Positions 41,839 through 50,421 of a stretch of 51,266 nt of DNA are shown in pieces (within the stretch, counting starts at the first letter, position 1; each line of letters begins with the position of its first letter). Location of the stretch: assembly GCA_937988885.1 (NCBI GenBank), contig CALKHR010000133.1, forward strand, positions 1-51,266, in the 5' to 3' direction. Position numbers and translations under genes: made by a program. Under the pieces are notes generated by a model that did no database searches, had not been told where the DNA came from, and worked only from the letters and a program-made list of their open reading frames with translations. The DNA comes from an uncultured Roseiflexaceae bacterium (lineage in GTDB: Bacteria > Chloroflexota > Chloroflexia > Chloroflexales > Roseiflexaceae).

Positions 41839-44775
41839 TTAGCTGTGCCGAGAGGATGCTGCGAGTAGTGGTTGCAGCGCTCTGCCCGTATGTGAGGCGG
41901 CCACCTGCACGATCTGCTCCGGCGTCCCCTCGGCGACCACATTTCCGCCTCCACTGCCTCCCTCCGGCCCCATATCCACAATCCAATCAGCGGTCTTGAT
42001 GACATCCAGGTTATGCTCGATCACCAGTACGGTGTTGCCCGTATCGACGAGGCGGTGCAGCACGTGCAGCAGGCGCTCGATATCGGCGAAGTGCAGGCCG
42101 GTGGTCGGCTCATCGAGGATGTAGAGCGTGCGGCCCGTCGCGCGGCGCGCGAGCTCGGTGGCGAGTTTGATGCGTTGCGCCTCGCCGCCGGAGAGCGTGG
42201 TGGCGGGTTGGCCCAGCCGAATGTAGCCCAAACCCACATCGCGCAGCATCTGAAGCTTCTCGGCGATGGACGGCACCCGCTCGAAGAAGCGCGTGGCCTC
42301 ATCGACGGTCATGTCGAGCACTTCGGCGATGTTTTTGCCGCGATACTGGATGTCGAGCGTTTCGCGATTGTAGCGCGTGCCTCCGCAGACCTCGCACGGC
42401 ACGAACAGGTCGGGCAGGAAGCGCATCTCGATCTGCATCAGTCCTTCGCCCGCGCAGTTCTCGCAACGCCCGCCCTTCACGTTGAACGAGAAGCGGCTGG
42501 CGTCGTAGCCGCGGGTGCGCGCCTCGGGCGTTTGGGCGAACAGTTGCCGGATGGGATCAAACAGCTTGGTGAACGTGGCCGGATTCGAGCGGGGCGTGCG
42601 CCCGATCGGCGACTGGTCGATGTCGATCACTTTGTCGAGGTGTTCGATGCCGTAGATCGTATCGTGAGCGCCGGGCCGCGTGCGGTTGTTATGGAGCACT
42701 TGCGCCAAGCGCGGGTAGAGTGTGTCGGTGATCAGCGACGATTTGCCGGAGCCGCTCACGCCGGTGACGCAGATCAGCGTACCGAGCGGCAGGCGCACAT
42801 CGACATTGCGCAGATTGTGTTCGTGGGCACCTTTGATGTGCAGGTACTTGCCGTTGCCTTTGCGGCGGCGCTTGGGCACCGGGATCGAGCGCTTGCCGCT
42901 GAGGAACTGCCCGGTGATCGAGCGCGGCTCGGCCAAGATGTCGTCGAGCGTGCCGCTGGCGATTACTTCGCCACCCTGCTCGCCAGCGCCAGGCCCGATA
43001 TCGACGATCCAGTCGGCGGCGCGGATGGTCTCCTCGTCGTGTTCAACGATCAGCACGCTGTTGCCGAGATCGCGCAGCCGCAGCAGCGTGGACAGCAGGC
43101 GGTCGTGATCGCGGGGGTGCAGGCCGATGCTCGGCTCATCGAGGATGTAGAGCACGCCCATCAGGCCCGAGCCGATCTGCGTGGCGAGCCGGATGCGCTG
43201 CGACTCGCCGCCGGAGAGCGTGGCAGCGGGTCGATCCAGCGTGAGGTAGCCCAAGCCAACATCGACCAAGAACGAGATGCGTGCCCGGATCTCCTTGAGG
43301 ATGGGCACTGCGATCATGCCTTCGCGGCTGGTGAGTTGTTCGGCTGTCTGTGGCTGTATGGTTTGTTCGCTGGCGGCGAGAGCCGCTTGCAGCAGCGAAT
43401 CGGCCCATTCGAGCGCCTCGGTGATCGGCAGGGAGGCGATCTGCGCGATGTTGCGCTGCGCCACCGAGACGGCCAACACCTCGGGGCGGAGTCGTGCGCC
43501 GTTGCAGGCCGGGCAGACACGCGGCGTCATGAACTGTTCGATCTCGTTGCGGGTGCTGTCGTCGTTCGACTCGTTGAGGCGCCGTCGCAAACTGGGGATC
43601 ACGCCCTCGAACGGGCTGTTGACGATGCGCTCCTCGTTGCGCACGTGGTAGCGCAGCGGCATCACGTCGCCGTTCGAGCCGTAGAGGATGGTGCCGATCA
43701 CATCGGGCGGCAGCTCGCGCACGGGCGTATCAACCGAGAAGTGCATATGCTCGGCCAGCGAGTGCAGGATCTCGTCGAAGTAGCGGCGCTGTGAGCGGTT
43801 GCTGTCGCTCCAGGGCACGATCGCCCCCTCGGCGAGGCTGCGGGAGCGATCGGGGATGATCAGCTCGGGATCGAGTTCGCGCACTTCTCCCAGGCCACCA
43901 CAGGTGGGACAGGCGCCATTGGGGTTGTTGAACGAGAAGTCGCGCGGCTCCAGCGAGCCAAGGTTGATCGGGCCGTGGACCGGGCAGGCGTACTGCTGCG
44001 AGAATGTTAGCTCGGGGCCGTCGATGATCTGCACCAGCAGCATGCCGTTGCCGACTTTGAGCGCCGTCTCGACCGAATCGGCGATGCGCACGCGGTCGGG
44101 ATGGTCGGCGGTTGAGGCTGGTGTGGCCGCATCGGGATGGCGGATGATCAGGCGGTCTACGACAACATCGATCGAGTGTTGTTTGTACTTTTCGAGCTTG
44201 ATATCGTCGTCGAGATCGCGCACTTCGCCATCGATGCGCACGCGCACGAAGCCTTGTTTGCGCGCATCTTCGAACACTTTTTGATGTTCGCCTTTGCGCT
44301 CGCGGATCACAGGCGCGAGCAGGAGCAATCGGCTGCCGTTTGGCAGGGACAGGATGGCATCGACCATTTGCTGTGCGCTTTGACGTTCGAGCGGTCGGCC
44401 ATCGTGCGGGCAGTGTGGGCGGCCAATGCGTGCGTACAGTAGCCGCAGGTAGTCGTAGATCTCGGTGACGGTGCCGACCGTGGAGCGCGGGCTGCGGCTG
44501 CCGCCCTTCTGATCAATGGCAATGGCTGGAGAAAGACCGTCGATGGCATCAACATCGGGTTTATCGAGCTGGCCGAGGAACTGGCGGGCGTATGCCGAAA
44601 GCGATTCGACATAACGGCGCTGCCCTTCCGCAAAGATGGTGTCGAAAGCGAGCGTTGATTTGCCCGAACCTGAAAGCCCTGTGATCACGACGAGCTTGTC
44701 GCGAGGGATGGCGAGGTCGATGTTTTTGAGATTGTGTTCGCGCGCTCCGCGCACTGTGATAAAGTCACCCGACAT
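41839..44775 (-). CDS. uvrA: excinuclease ABC subunit A
   Basis: Protein of 978 residues. Two ABC ATPase halves: Walker A G-L-S-G-S-G-K-S (33-40) with signature L-S-G-G-E-S-Q-R-I, and the second Walker A G-V-S-G-S-G-K-S with L-S-G-G-E-A-Q-R-I-K. Both have Y-I-L-D-E-P. The second zinc module has C-E-N-C and C-E-V-C-G-G. The first, near 264-292, reads C-P-V-H-G then C-P-T-C-G-G, so one Cys is replaced by His. It finds bulky DNA lesions with UvrB. The ATG at 44775 (M-S-G-D-F-I-T-V-R-G) matches the family start. Confidence 0.96.
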   Translation of the reverse strand: MSGDFITVRGAREHNLKNIDLAIPRDKLVVITGLSGSGKSTLAFDTIFAEGQRRYVESLSAYARQFLGQLDKPDVDAIDGLSPAIAIDQKGGSRSPRSTVGTVTEIYDYLRLLYARIGRPHCPHDGRPLERQSAQQMVDAILSLPNGSRLLLLAPVIRERKGEHQKVFEDARKQGFVRVRIDGEVRDLDDDIKLEKYKQHSIDVVVDRLIIRHPDAATPASTADHPDRVRIADSVETALKVGNGMLLVQIIDGPELTFSQQYACPVHGPINLGSLEPRDFSFNNPNGACPTCGGLGEVRELDPELIIPDRSRSLAEGAIVPWSDSNRSQRRYFDEILHSLAEHMHFSVDTPVRELPPDVIGTILYGSNGDVMPLRYHVRNEERIVNSPFEGVIPSLRRRLNESNDDSTRNEIEQFMTPRVCPACNGARLRPEVLAVSVAQRNIAQIASLPITEALEWADSLLQAALAASEQTIQPQTAEQLTSREGMIAVPILKEIRARISFLVDVGLGYLTLDRPAATLSGGESQRIRLATQIGSGLMGVLYILDEPSIGLHPRDHDRLLSTLLRLRDLGNSVLIVEHDEETIRAADWIVDIGPGAGEQGGEVIASGTLDDILAEPRSITGQFLSGKRSIPVPKRRRKGNGKYLHIKGAHEHNLRNVDVRLPLGTLICVTGVSGSGKSSLITDTLYPRLAQVLHNNRTRPGAHDTIYGIEHLDKVIDIDQSPIGRTPRSNPATFTKLFDPIRQLFAQTPEARTRGYDASRFSFNVKGGRCENCAGEGLMQIEMRFLPDLFVPCEVCGGTRYNRETLDIQYRGKNIAEVLDMTVDEATRFFERVPSIAEKLQMLRDVGLGYIRLGQPATTLSGGEAQRIKLATELARRATGRTLYILDEPTTGLHFADIERLLHVLHRLVDTGNTVLVIEHNLDVIKTADWIVDMGPEGGSGGGNVVAEGTPEQIVQVAASHTGRALQPLLAASSRHS

Positions 44776-45076
44776 AGTGTTTGCTGAAGGTCTACCAGCG
44801 TGATTTGCTGCAGCTGGAAACAGTAAACAATGTATCGTAACACAGGTCGGCAGGCTCGACAAATTTGAGCGTATGGTGGCGCTCTAAGGACGCCGATAAC
44901 TTGCGTTGTCTGCCTAAAGGCGTTATACTCAAAAGAACGCTAGGATCACTCATATATAATGAGCCATACCCTTGATACGACGTACCAATCGGTTACGACG
45001 TATTCCAATGAATGTCATTATACGCTAGCACACTTCCCACAGTTCGTTGATCTGTTGCCATAGTCGAAGGTTTGCC
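44776..45076. other. divergent promoter region of uvrA and the phosphohexomutase gene
   Basis: No gene seen. It contains a plus-strand promoter (44901-44929), a second TATAAT at 44955-44960, and two direct TACGACGTA repeats (44976-44984 and 44994-45002). No LexA-type box was recognised near uvrA. Confidence 0.6.
44901..44929 (+). promoter_or_regulatory. promoter upstream of the phosphohexomutase operon
   Basis: TTGCGT (44901-44906), 17-base spacer, TATACT (44924-44929). It would give a leader of about 140 bases that includes the TACGACGTA repeats. Confidence 0.5.
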
Positions 45077-46459
45077 ATGACTCACAGCGTCAACCCAACG
45101 ATTTTTCGTGCTTACGATATTCGCGGGGTGGTTAATGTCGACCTCTCTGAAGATGTGTATGAAACCCTTGGGCGCGCCGCCGCAACCTATTATCGGCAGC
45201 GGGGTGGGCAACGAATTGTGGTGGGGCGCGATGCACGTTTGACTTCGGAGGCGTATGCGGCTGCGTTGGTGCGTGGTTTGCGCGCGGGTGGCTGCGATGT
45301 GGTCGATATCGGTATGGTGCCTACGCCCGTGATGTACTTCGCGGTGGCGGCGTTGCAGGCCGATGGCGGCGCGGTGGTGACGGCGAGTCACAATCCGCCG
45401 GAGTTCAACGGCCTCAAGCTGCGCCAGTCCGATCCGAAGTACGGCGGCGAGCCGCTCAACAGCGAGCAGTTGCAGCAATTGGCTCAGATCGTGGCGTCTG
45501 GCACGTTCAGCGAGGGCGCTGGCTCGTACGAGCAGCTCGATATTAGCGAACAGTATGTGCAGGATGTAGCGAGCCGCATCAAGCTTACCAAACCTGTCAA
45601 GGTGGTGCTGGATGGCGGCAACGGCGTTGCAGGCCCGATCGGGGTGCGCACGCTGGAAGCGATCGGCTGCACGGTGATTCCGCTGTATATCGAGCCGGAT
45701 GGCCGCTTCCCCAATCATCACCCCGATCCTTTGAAAGAGGAGAACCTGACCGATCTGAAGCGAGCTGTGCGCGAGCATGGCGCGGCGCTCGGCATCGGCC
45801 TCGATGGCGATGGCGATCGGTTGGGTGTGATCGATGGCGACGGCACGATGATCTTCGCCGATCGTTATATGATCGTTCTCGCTAAGTATTTGCTCCAGCG
45901 CGGCCCCGCCCCAATCGTGTTCGATGTGAAGTGTGGCTTGCTGCTGCCCGAGGCGATCAGCTCCTTCGGTGGCACGCCGGTCATGTGGAAGACGGGCTAC
46001 ACCAACGGCTCGGCGAAGATGCGCGAGCTTGGTGCGCCATTGGCGGGCGAGTTGAGCGGCCATATCTTCTCGGATATGCCACTGCACACCTACGACGACG
46101 GCACTTTTGCGGGTGCTCACCTGTTGTACGCGCTCGAACAGTTAGGTCAAACGCTTTCGGAGGCGTTAAAGCCGTATCCGCCCTTACCTTCTGCACCCGA
46201 AGATCGTATCCATTTCGATGAAGCAACCAAGTTCAAGGTGATCGATTATCTGAGCGAGCAATTCAAGCAGACGCATAAGGTGATCGATGTTGATGGGGTT
46301 CGTGTCGATTTCGGCGATGGCTGGGGGCTTGTGCGTGCTTCGAATACCGAACCTGCAATCACTACCCGCTTCGAGGCGCGTACACAAGCGCGTGTCGAGG
46401 AAATCCGTTCTCTGATGCTCGCCAAAGTTGAGGCATTTAAGCGCTTAAACTCATTATAG
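45077..46459 (+). CDS. phosphomannomutase/phosphoglucomutase
   Basis: Protein of 460 residues, normal for the AlgC/ManB group of alpha-D-phosphohexomutases. N-terminal I-F-R-A-Y-D-I-R-G. Active-site loop T-A-S-H-N-P-P-E-F-N-G at 102-112 with phosphoserine Ser104. Metal loop D-G-D-G-D-R at 243-248. Sugar-binding loop and C-terminal phosphate loop R-A-S-N-T-E-P-A. All catalytic parts are intact. It makes mannose-1-P or glucose-1-P for envelope polysaccharides. GAAGG precedes the ATG at 45077. First of five plus-strand genes with 40-70-base gaps. Confidence 0.93.
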   Translation: MTHSVNPTIFRAYDIRGVVNVDLSEDVYETLGRAAATYYRQRGGQRIVVGRDARLTSEAYAAALVRGLRAGGCDVVDIGMVPTPVMYFAVAALQADGGAVVTASHNPPEFNGLKLRQSDPKYGGEPLNSEQLQQLAQIVASGTFSEGAGSYEQLDISEQYVQDVASRIKLTKPVKVVLDGGNGVAGPIGVRTLEAIGCTVIPLYIEPDGRFPNHHPDPLKEENLTDLKRAVREHGAALGIGLDGDGDRLGVIDGDGTMIFADRYMIVLAKYLLQRGPAPIVFDVKCGLLLPEAISSFGGTPVMWKTGYTNGSAKMRELGAPLAGELSGHIFSDMPLHTYDDGTFAGAHLLYALEQLGQTLSEALKPYPPLPSAPEDRIHFDEATKFKVIDYLSEQFKQTHKVIDVDGVRVDFGDGWGLVRASNTEPAITTRFEARTQARVEEIRSLMLAKVEAFKRLNSL

Positions 46460-46462
46460 TAC

Positions 46463-46512
46463 TTAGCCGCGCTGTGATCGGTTATGGGTGTAACCTTTTG
46501 CGGCGCGGCTAA
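46463..46512 (+). promoter_or_regulatory. two-part hairpin between the two phosphohexomutase-like genes
   Basis: Outer arms TTAGCCGCGC (46463-46472) and GCGCGGCTAA (46503-46512), a symmetric 7/7 internal loop, inner arms GGTTA (46480-46484) and TAACC (46491-46495), and a six-base end loop. No T-run follows, so it is not a typical terminator. It may be an RNA control or processing element. Confidence 0.5.
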
Positions 46513-46528
46513 TTGCTACACTCCCTGT

Positions 46529-47674
46529 ATGCCTTTGTACCCACGTGTCAATCGTTTTGACTGGACAGGCGTGTTCAGCGCAGAGTTTACGCTGGATAGT
46601 TTTCAACGACGCTGCCAGCAACTCGCCGAAATATTGCTTGCCCGTCAATGGAGTTGCTTGATCGCTCACGATACGCGCTTCATGGCCGAGCATTTCGCTC
46701 GGTACGCGTTTTACAGCCTGGCACAGGCTGGTGTGCGAGTGAGCTATTGCCCCACTCCCGCACCTTTCCCGGCTGTGGAACTCGCGCTCGATCAGCGGCG
46801 TAGCGATACGGCGATGATTATCACCGCAGGAAACCGCCCCTTTTGGTACAACGGCATTACTGTTCTGGCCCCGCTCGACGAATCGCCGTTGCTCAATGAA
46901 CCCACTGCCGAGCCGTCTACGGTTGCGCTACCTTTTCCGCCGCCCGCGCTCGATACCTCGGAACAAACGCAGATCGATCTGCGCAAGCCCTACATCACGC
47001 AGCTGGCCGATGCTGTCGATATGGAGATGATTCGCCGCGCTTCGCTGACGGTGTTTGTTGACCCGATGAACGGCGCGACGAGCGGATATATCCCCGCTGC
47101 GCTGGGCGAGGGCGGCCAAACCAAGGCGATCGAGATCAACCGCGAGCTCGACCCGTTGTTCGGGCGACAGCCGCCGCAGCCGAGCGAGGTTGGCCTGCAA
47201 CGGTTGCGCAAACTGGTGCGCGAGAGCGATTCGCACCTTGGCGTGGCGTTGTCCGCCGATGGTCGGGCGATCAGCGTCGCCGATCATGTGGGTGATGTCG
47301 TCTCGCCGCTGGATCTGACGCTGCTGCTCGCGAGCAATCTCAGCAGCCACTCACGCCAACGCGGTGCGATTGTGGTGCCTGCGCCGCCCGAGAATACGCC
47401 CGATGTGCAGCCGCAGATTCGGGCATGGGAGGAGGCGACCGGGCTGAAGATCGAGCTTTCGAGCGATCCGGCTGCCCGCATCGCTGAACTGCTTCGACAG
47501 GATCGCAATGGTTTGTTGGTCGGCACGACTGCCGCTGGCGAGATTACGTTAGGTCGCTACAGCGCCACGCCCGATGCAACCTTGGTTGCGCTGGTGTTGA
47601 TCGAATGCGTCGCTAGATCAGGGAATCGCCTGCGCGGAATGCTCGATGAGATGAAGGGAAAAGGGAAGGCATGA
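46529..47674 (+). CDS. phosphohexomutase-like protein without catalytic motifs
   Basis: Protein of 381 residues that follows the layout of phosphohexomutase domains but lacks their active-site residues. Where the enzyme next door has T-A-S-H-N-P-P-E-F-N-G, this one has T-A-G-N-R-P-F-W-Y-N-G (99-109): the phosphoserine is gone. In place of the D-G-D-G-D-R metal loop it has A-L-S-A-D-G-R-A. The final phosphate-binding domain is also missing, making it about 80 residues shorter. It is likely a pseudoenzyme, perhaps binding a sugar phosphate. The ATG at 46529 follows the hairpin; an earlier ATG at 46484 lies within the hairpin and is less likely. Neither has a clear ribosome site. Confidence 0.65.
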   Translation: MPLYPRVNRFDWTGVFSAEFTLDSFQRRCQQLAEILLARQWSCLIAHDTRFMAEHFARYAFYSLAQAGVRVSYCPTPAPFPAVELALDQRRSDTAMIITAGNRPFWYNGITVLAPLDESPLLNEPTAEPSTVALPFPPPALDTSEQTQIDLRKPYITQLADAVDMEMIRRASLTVFVDPMNGATSGYIPAALGEGGQTKAIEINRELDPLFGRQPPQPSEVGLQRLRKLVRESDSHLGVALSADGRAISVADHVGDVVSPLDLTLLLASNLSSHSRQRGAIVVPAPPENTPDVQPQIRAWEEATGLKIELSSDPAARIAELLRQDRNGLLVGTTAAGEITLGRYSATPDATLVALVLIECVARSGNRLRGMLDEMKGKGKA

Positions 47675-47714
47675 TTCTGGCCGTATCCGCCTACTCTGCA
47701 TCGCAGAGCGCATC

Positions 47715-48920
47715 GTGCTTGATGTTATGCGCGTAATTTTCAAACGTTTATCTTCGTTAGCTCATCTGTCCCGCCCACTCGCACTCACTTCGGTGGGTGT
47801 TGTGTTGTTTGCGCTGGGATTGGCCTATTTCTTTATTGCGCTGTACCGCACCGTCGAGATGCCCGGCTTCGTCTATTACCTCACGCTCCAGTTTTTGCCG
47901 CGCTGGAGTCGGGGGATTCTGTTGATGGGTCTGGGCTTGGCGACGTTGGTGATCGGTATTTGGCAGTTGAGTGGTGTGGCGGTGATTCCGCTGAGCACCG
48001 CGCCGACCAACACGGGCGAGCTTGTGGTGGGGTTTCAGAGCACCGCTGCGCCGCCGCGCATCGCTGTGCTATCGGGCGGGCCGGGCATGCTGATTTTGGC
48101 GAGTTTGGGCCGCCATGCCAGCAGCATGACGTGTATCACGCCGGTGCAGGACCCGGTTGAGTATTATTACCGCGCTTCGAGTCTCTTCCGGTTCGAGAAT
48201 GTGTACTACGTGGCTCCGACGGGCAGTATGGCGCAGGTCGAGGTGGAACTGAGCAACGGCCAGCGGTACGATATTCGGCAGGGCTTGGCCCATAATCAGG
48301 AGCTTGCGCCGTATCACGTGGTGGGGATGCGCTTGATACCGCCTCAGACGGCGGAGGGCACGCAGCCGCTGTTGGTGACGCGCCACACGCTCGATGCGCT
48401 GGCCGAGGCCGATGCGATCATCCTGGGGCCGGGCAGCCTGTTCGAGAGCATTCTGCCGAACCTGCTGATCCCCGAGCTTCGCGAGGCGATCAAGGCCAGC
48501 CGAGCGCGCAAGATTTATGTGTGTAACCTGATGACCGAGCCGGGGCTTACCACGGGCTTCGGCGTGGCCGAGCACCTGAGCCAGATCCGCACCTACGGCG
48601 GCTTCTCGCCCGATTATGTACTGGTGAATGCGCAGCGGATCGAGCCGGAAGTGCAGCAGATGTATTTGGCCGCGCATCAATCGCCCGTGTATCTCAGCCC
48701 CGAGGAATACGAGGAGACGAGCGTGAGCGCCACCGACCGCGTCACCAGGCGTCAGATTCTGGTGGAGGGTGCGGTGGTGATCGAGGCGGATCTCGCGTCC
48801 TCTCAACTTCAACTCACCGCCTCGCTGGATCGCCCTGGCGAGGGCCGCACGGTGCGGGTGTTGCGCCACGACCCCGATAAACTAGCCGCTGCGATCCTAG
48901 AGATCCTGCGGCGTGGGTAG
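47715..48920 (+). CDS. membrane-anchored CofD/YvcK-like protein
   Basis: Protein of 401 residues. Two N-terminal membrane helices (about 22-44 and 66-88) precede a CofD-like domain. Domain motifs: R-I-A-V-L-S-G-G-P-G (115-124) in place of the usual G-G-G-T-G loop, A-D-A-I-I-L-G-P-G-S-L-F-E-S-I-L-P-N, and Y-V-C-N-L-M-T-E-P-G-L-T-T-G-F, both strong matches to the YvcK (gluconeogenesis factor) group. YvcK in Firmicutes binds UDP-GlcNAc and affects carbon use and cell shape. The GTG start at 47715 or the ATG at 47727 are both possible. Its place before a GlmU-like gene fits a UDP-sugar role. Confidence 0.75.
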   Translation: MLDVMRVIFKRLSSLAHLSRPLALTSVGVVLFALGLAYFFIALYRTVEMPGFVYYLTLQFLPRWSRGILLMGLGLATLVIGIWQLSGVAVIPLSTAPTNTGELVVGFQSTAAPPRIAVLSGGPGMLILASLGRHASSMTCITPVQDPVEYYYRASSLFRFENVYYVAPTGSMAQVEVELSNGQRYDIRQGLAHNQELAPYHVVGMRLIPPQTAEGTQPLLVTRHTLDALAEADAIILGPGSLFESILPNLLIPELREAIKASRARKIYVCNLMTEPGLTTGFGVAEHLSQIRTYGGFSPDYVLVNAQRIEPEVQQMYLAAHQSPVYLSPEEYEETSVSATDRVTRRQILVEGAVVIEADLASSQLQLTASLDRPGEGRTVRVLRHDPDKLAAAILEILRRG

Positions 48921-48987
48921 TCCGTTGCAAACGATCGACGCTGATCTGGACGGCGGAGTGGTTGCTTTGTGATGGAAACGCAGTGCC

Positions 48988-50379
48988 ATGAATGATACCG
49001 TGATTGTTTTTGAGGATGAGGGCTTTCGGAGCTTTCTGCCGCTGGTTTACACCCGGCCTGTGTTCGAGTTGCGCTGTGGCTTGTACACGGCGCGGGAGCG
49101 GGCCGCCGCGCAGTTGGGGCGTCCGGTGGCGGGGTTGTGCCGCTCGCACTTGGCGAATGTGTACGGTGCGGGTCGCTGGCCGCTGAGTTTGCTGGCGGAG
49201 AGTGCGCCCGTCACGTTTGTGAATGGCCGTGCGCTCGATATGCCGTGGCTGCCCGAATTGCTCAATGAGCCGATCAATACGGTGTATGTGGCCGATCCGG
49301 GGCCGGGTCTGTTGGCCGCGCACGTGTTGGTGGGTGCGCGGATCTCGCCCTCATTGGCGAGCGCGGTGCTGTTCGACCTGATGCATCAGCGGGGGGAGGC
49401 GGCGCTGATCGAGTTGCGGCGCTTCGCTCGTGTGGTCGAGGTCGATGCGCGGTTGCTCAACTTCCCATGGGACATCATCACCAACAACGGCGAGCAGATC
49501 AGCCGCGACCTGTCGGTGTTCCTCAAGCAGCACGGTTGGCCGTCGCTGGCCGAGCGCCCGCTCGATGACCCGCACGTGGTGGTGCGCAACCCGTCGCAGG
49601 TGTTTGTGCACCCCGATGCCAAGCTCGATAGCCCGATTGTGTTGGATGGGCGCGATGGCCCGGTGGTGGTGGACGCCGCCCAGATCGAGCCGTTCAGCTT
49701 TATCCAAGGGCCTGCGGCGATCGGTCCTGGTTCGACGATTTCGCGCGCCCGCATCCTGGCCGAGACGACGATCGGCGCGGTCTGCCGGATCGGCGGCGAG
49801 GTTGAGGCGAGCGTGGTGCAGGGCTACAGCAACAAGCATCACGATGGCTTTTTGGGGCACTCGTACCTGGGCGAATGGGTGAATATCGGGGCGATGACGA
49901 CCAACAGCGATCTTAAGAACACCTACGGCACCATTCGTATGGCGATCGAGGGGTTGGGGCAGGTCGATAGCGGTGTGCTTAAGTTGGGCTGTTTCCTGTC
50001 CGATCACGTGAAACTGGGGATCGGCGTGCACCTGAACGGTGGCGCGGTGATCGGTACAGGATCGAACATTTTTGGCGTGCATTTCGCGCCCAAGACGATC
50101 CCGCCGTTCACGTGGGGCGGTGAGGTGTTCCGCGAGTATCGCATCGACGGCATGATCGATGTGGCCCGCAAGGTGATGGGGCGGCGCAAGATCGTGCTCT
50201 CGCAGGAGCAGGAGGCGATGCTGCGCGAGGTGTTCGCGCTGACACGCGGCAGCCGCGCCGGGATGGTGGAGCCGACCAACGAGCGGGCGGTGGGTGGCGC
50301 AGCGAGCAGCAATGCTGATGCGTTGGCGCGCGCCGAGGCCGAGGCGATCCTGGCGTTCGAGCCGCCACGGCGTGTATAA
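48988..50379 (+). CDS. GlmU-like sugar nucleotidyltransferase/acyltransferase
   Basis: Protein of 463 residues. The N-terminal part (V-I-V-F-E-D-E-G-F-R-S-F-L-P-L, then T-R-P-V-F-E-L-R-C-G) fits the putative sugar nucleotidyltransferase group with GlmU-like architecture, not GlmU itself, as the G-x-G-T-R-M loop is absent. From about 215 a left-handed beta-helix of hexapeptide repeats follows, with S-N-K-H-H-D-G-F-L-G-H-S-Y-L-G-E-W-V-N-I-G-A, a strong family motif. It probably makes or modifies a sugar-1-phosphate or its UDP form. Fourth gene of the plus-strand run, 67 bases after the CofD-like gene. Confidence 0.8.
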   Translation: MNDTVIVFEDEGFRSFLPLVYTRPVFELRCGLYTARERAAAQLGRPVAGLCRSHLANVYGAGRWPLSLLAESAPVTFVNGRALDMPWLPELLNEPINTVYVADPGPGLLAAHVLVGARISPSLASAVLFDLMHQRGEAALIELRRFARVVEVDARLLNFPWDIITNNGEQISRDLSVFLKQHGWPSLAERPLDDPHVVVRNPSQVFVHPDAKLDSPIVLDGRDGPVVVDAAQIEPFSFIQGPAAIGPGSTISRARILAETTIGAVCRIGGEVEASVVQGYSNKHHDGFLGHSYLGEWVNIGAMTTNSDLKNTYGTIRMAIEGLGQVDSGVLKLGCFLSDHVKLGIGVHLNGGAVIGTGSNIFGVHFAPKTIPPFTWGGEVFREYRIDGMIDVARKVMGRRKIVLSQEQEAMLREVFALTRGSRAGMVEPTNERAVGGAASSNADALARAEAEAILAFEPPRRV

Positions 50380-50421
50380 TGCATAGAGAACCTACACGCT
50401 TGTTCGGCACGGAGGAACACG

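Noticed and set aside
42013..43794. 593-codon open frame on the plus strand inside uvrA
   Set aside because: It lies fully antisense to a clear uvrA gene; the long frame comes from the high-GC codon bias of uvrA. The translation has no domain and no ribosome site.
44776..44880. Possible LexA/SOS box before uvrA
   Set aside because: Neither the E. coli nor the Gram-positive LexA consensus was found; imperfect palindromes there are too weak to call.
44993..46120. 375-codon minus-strand frame over the phosphohexomutase gene
   Set aside because: Antisense to an intact enzyme with all motifs; translation rich in His/Arg/Ile with no family pattern.
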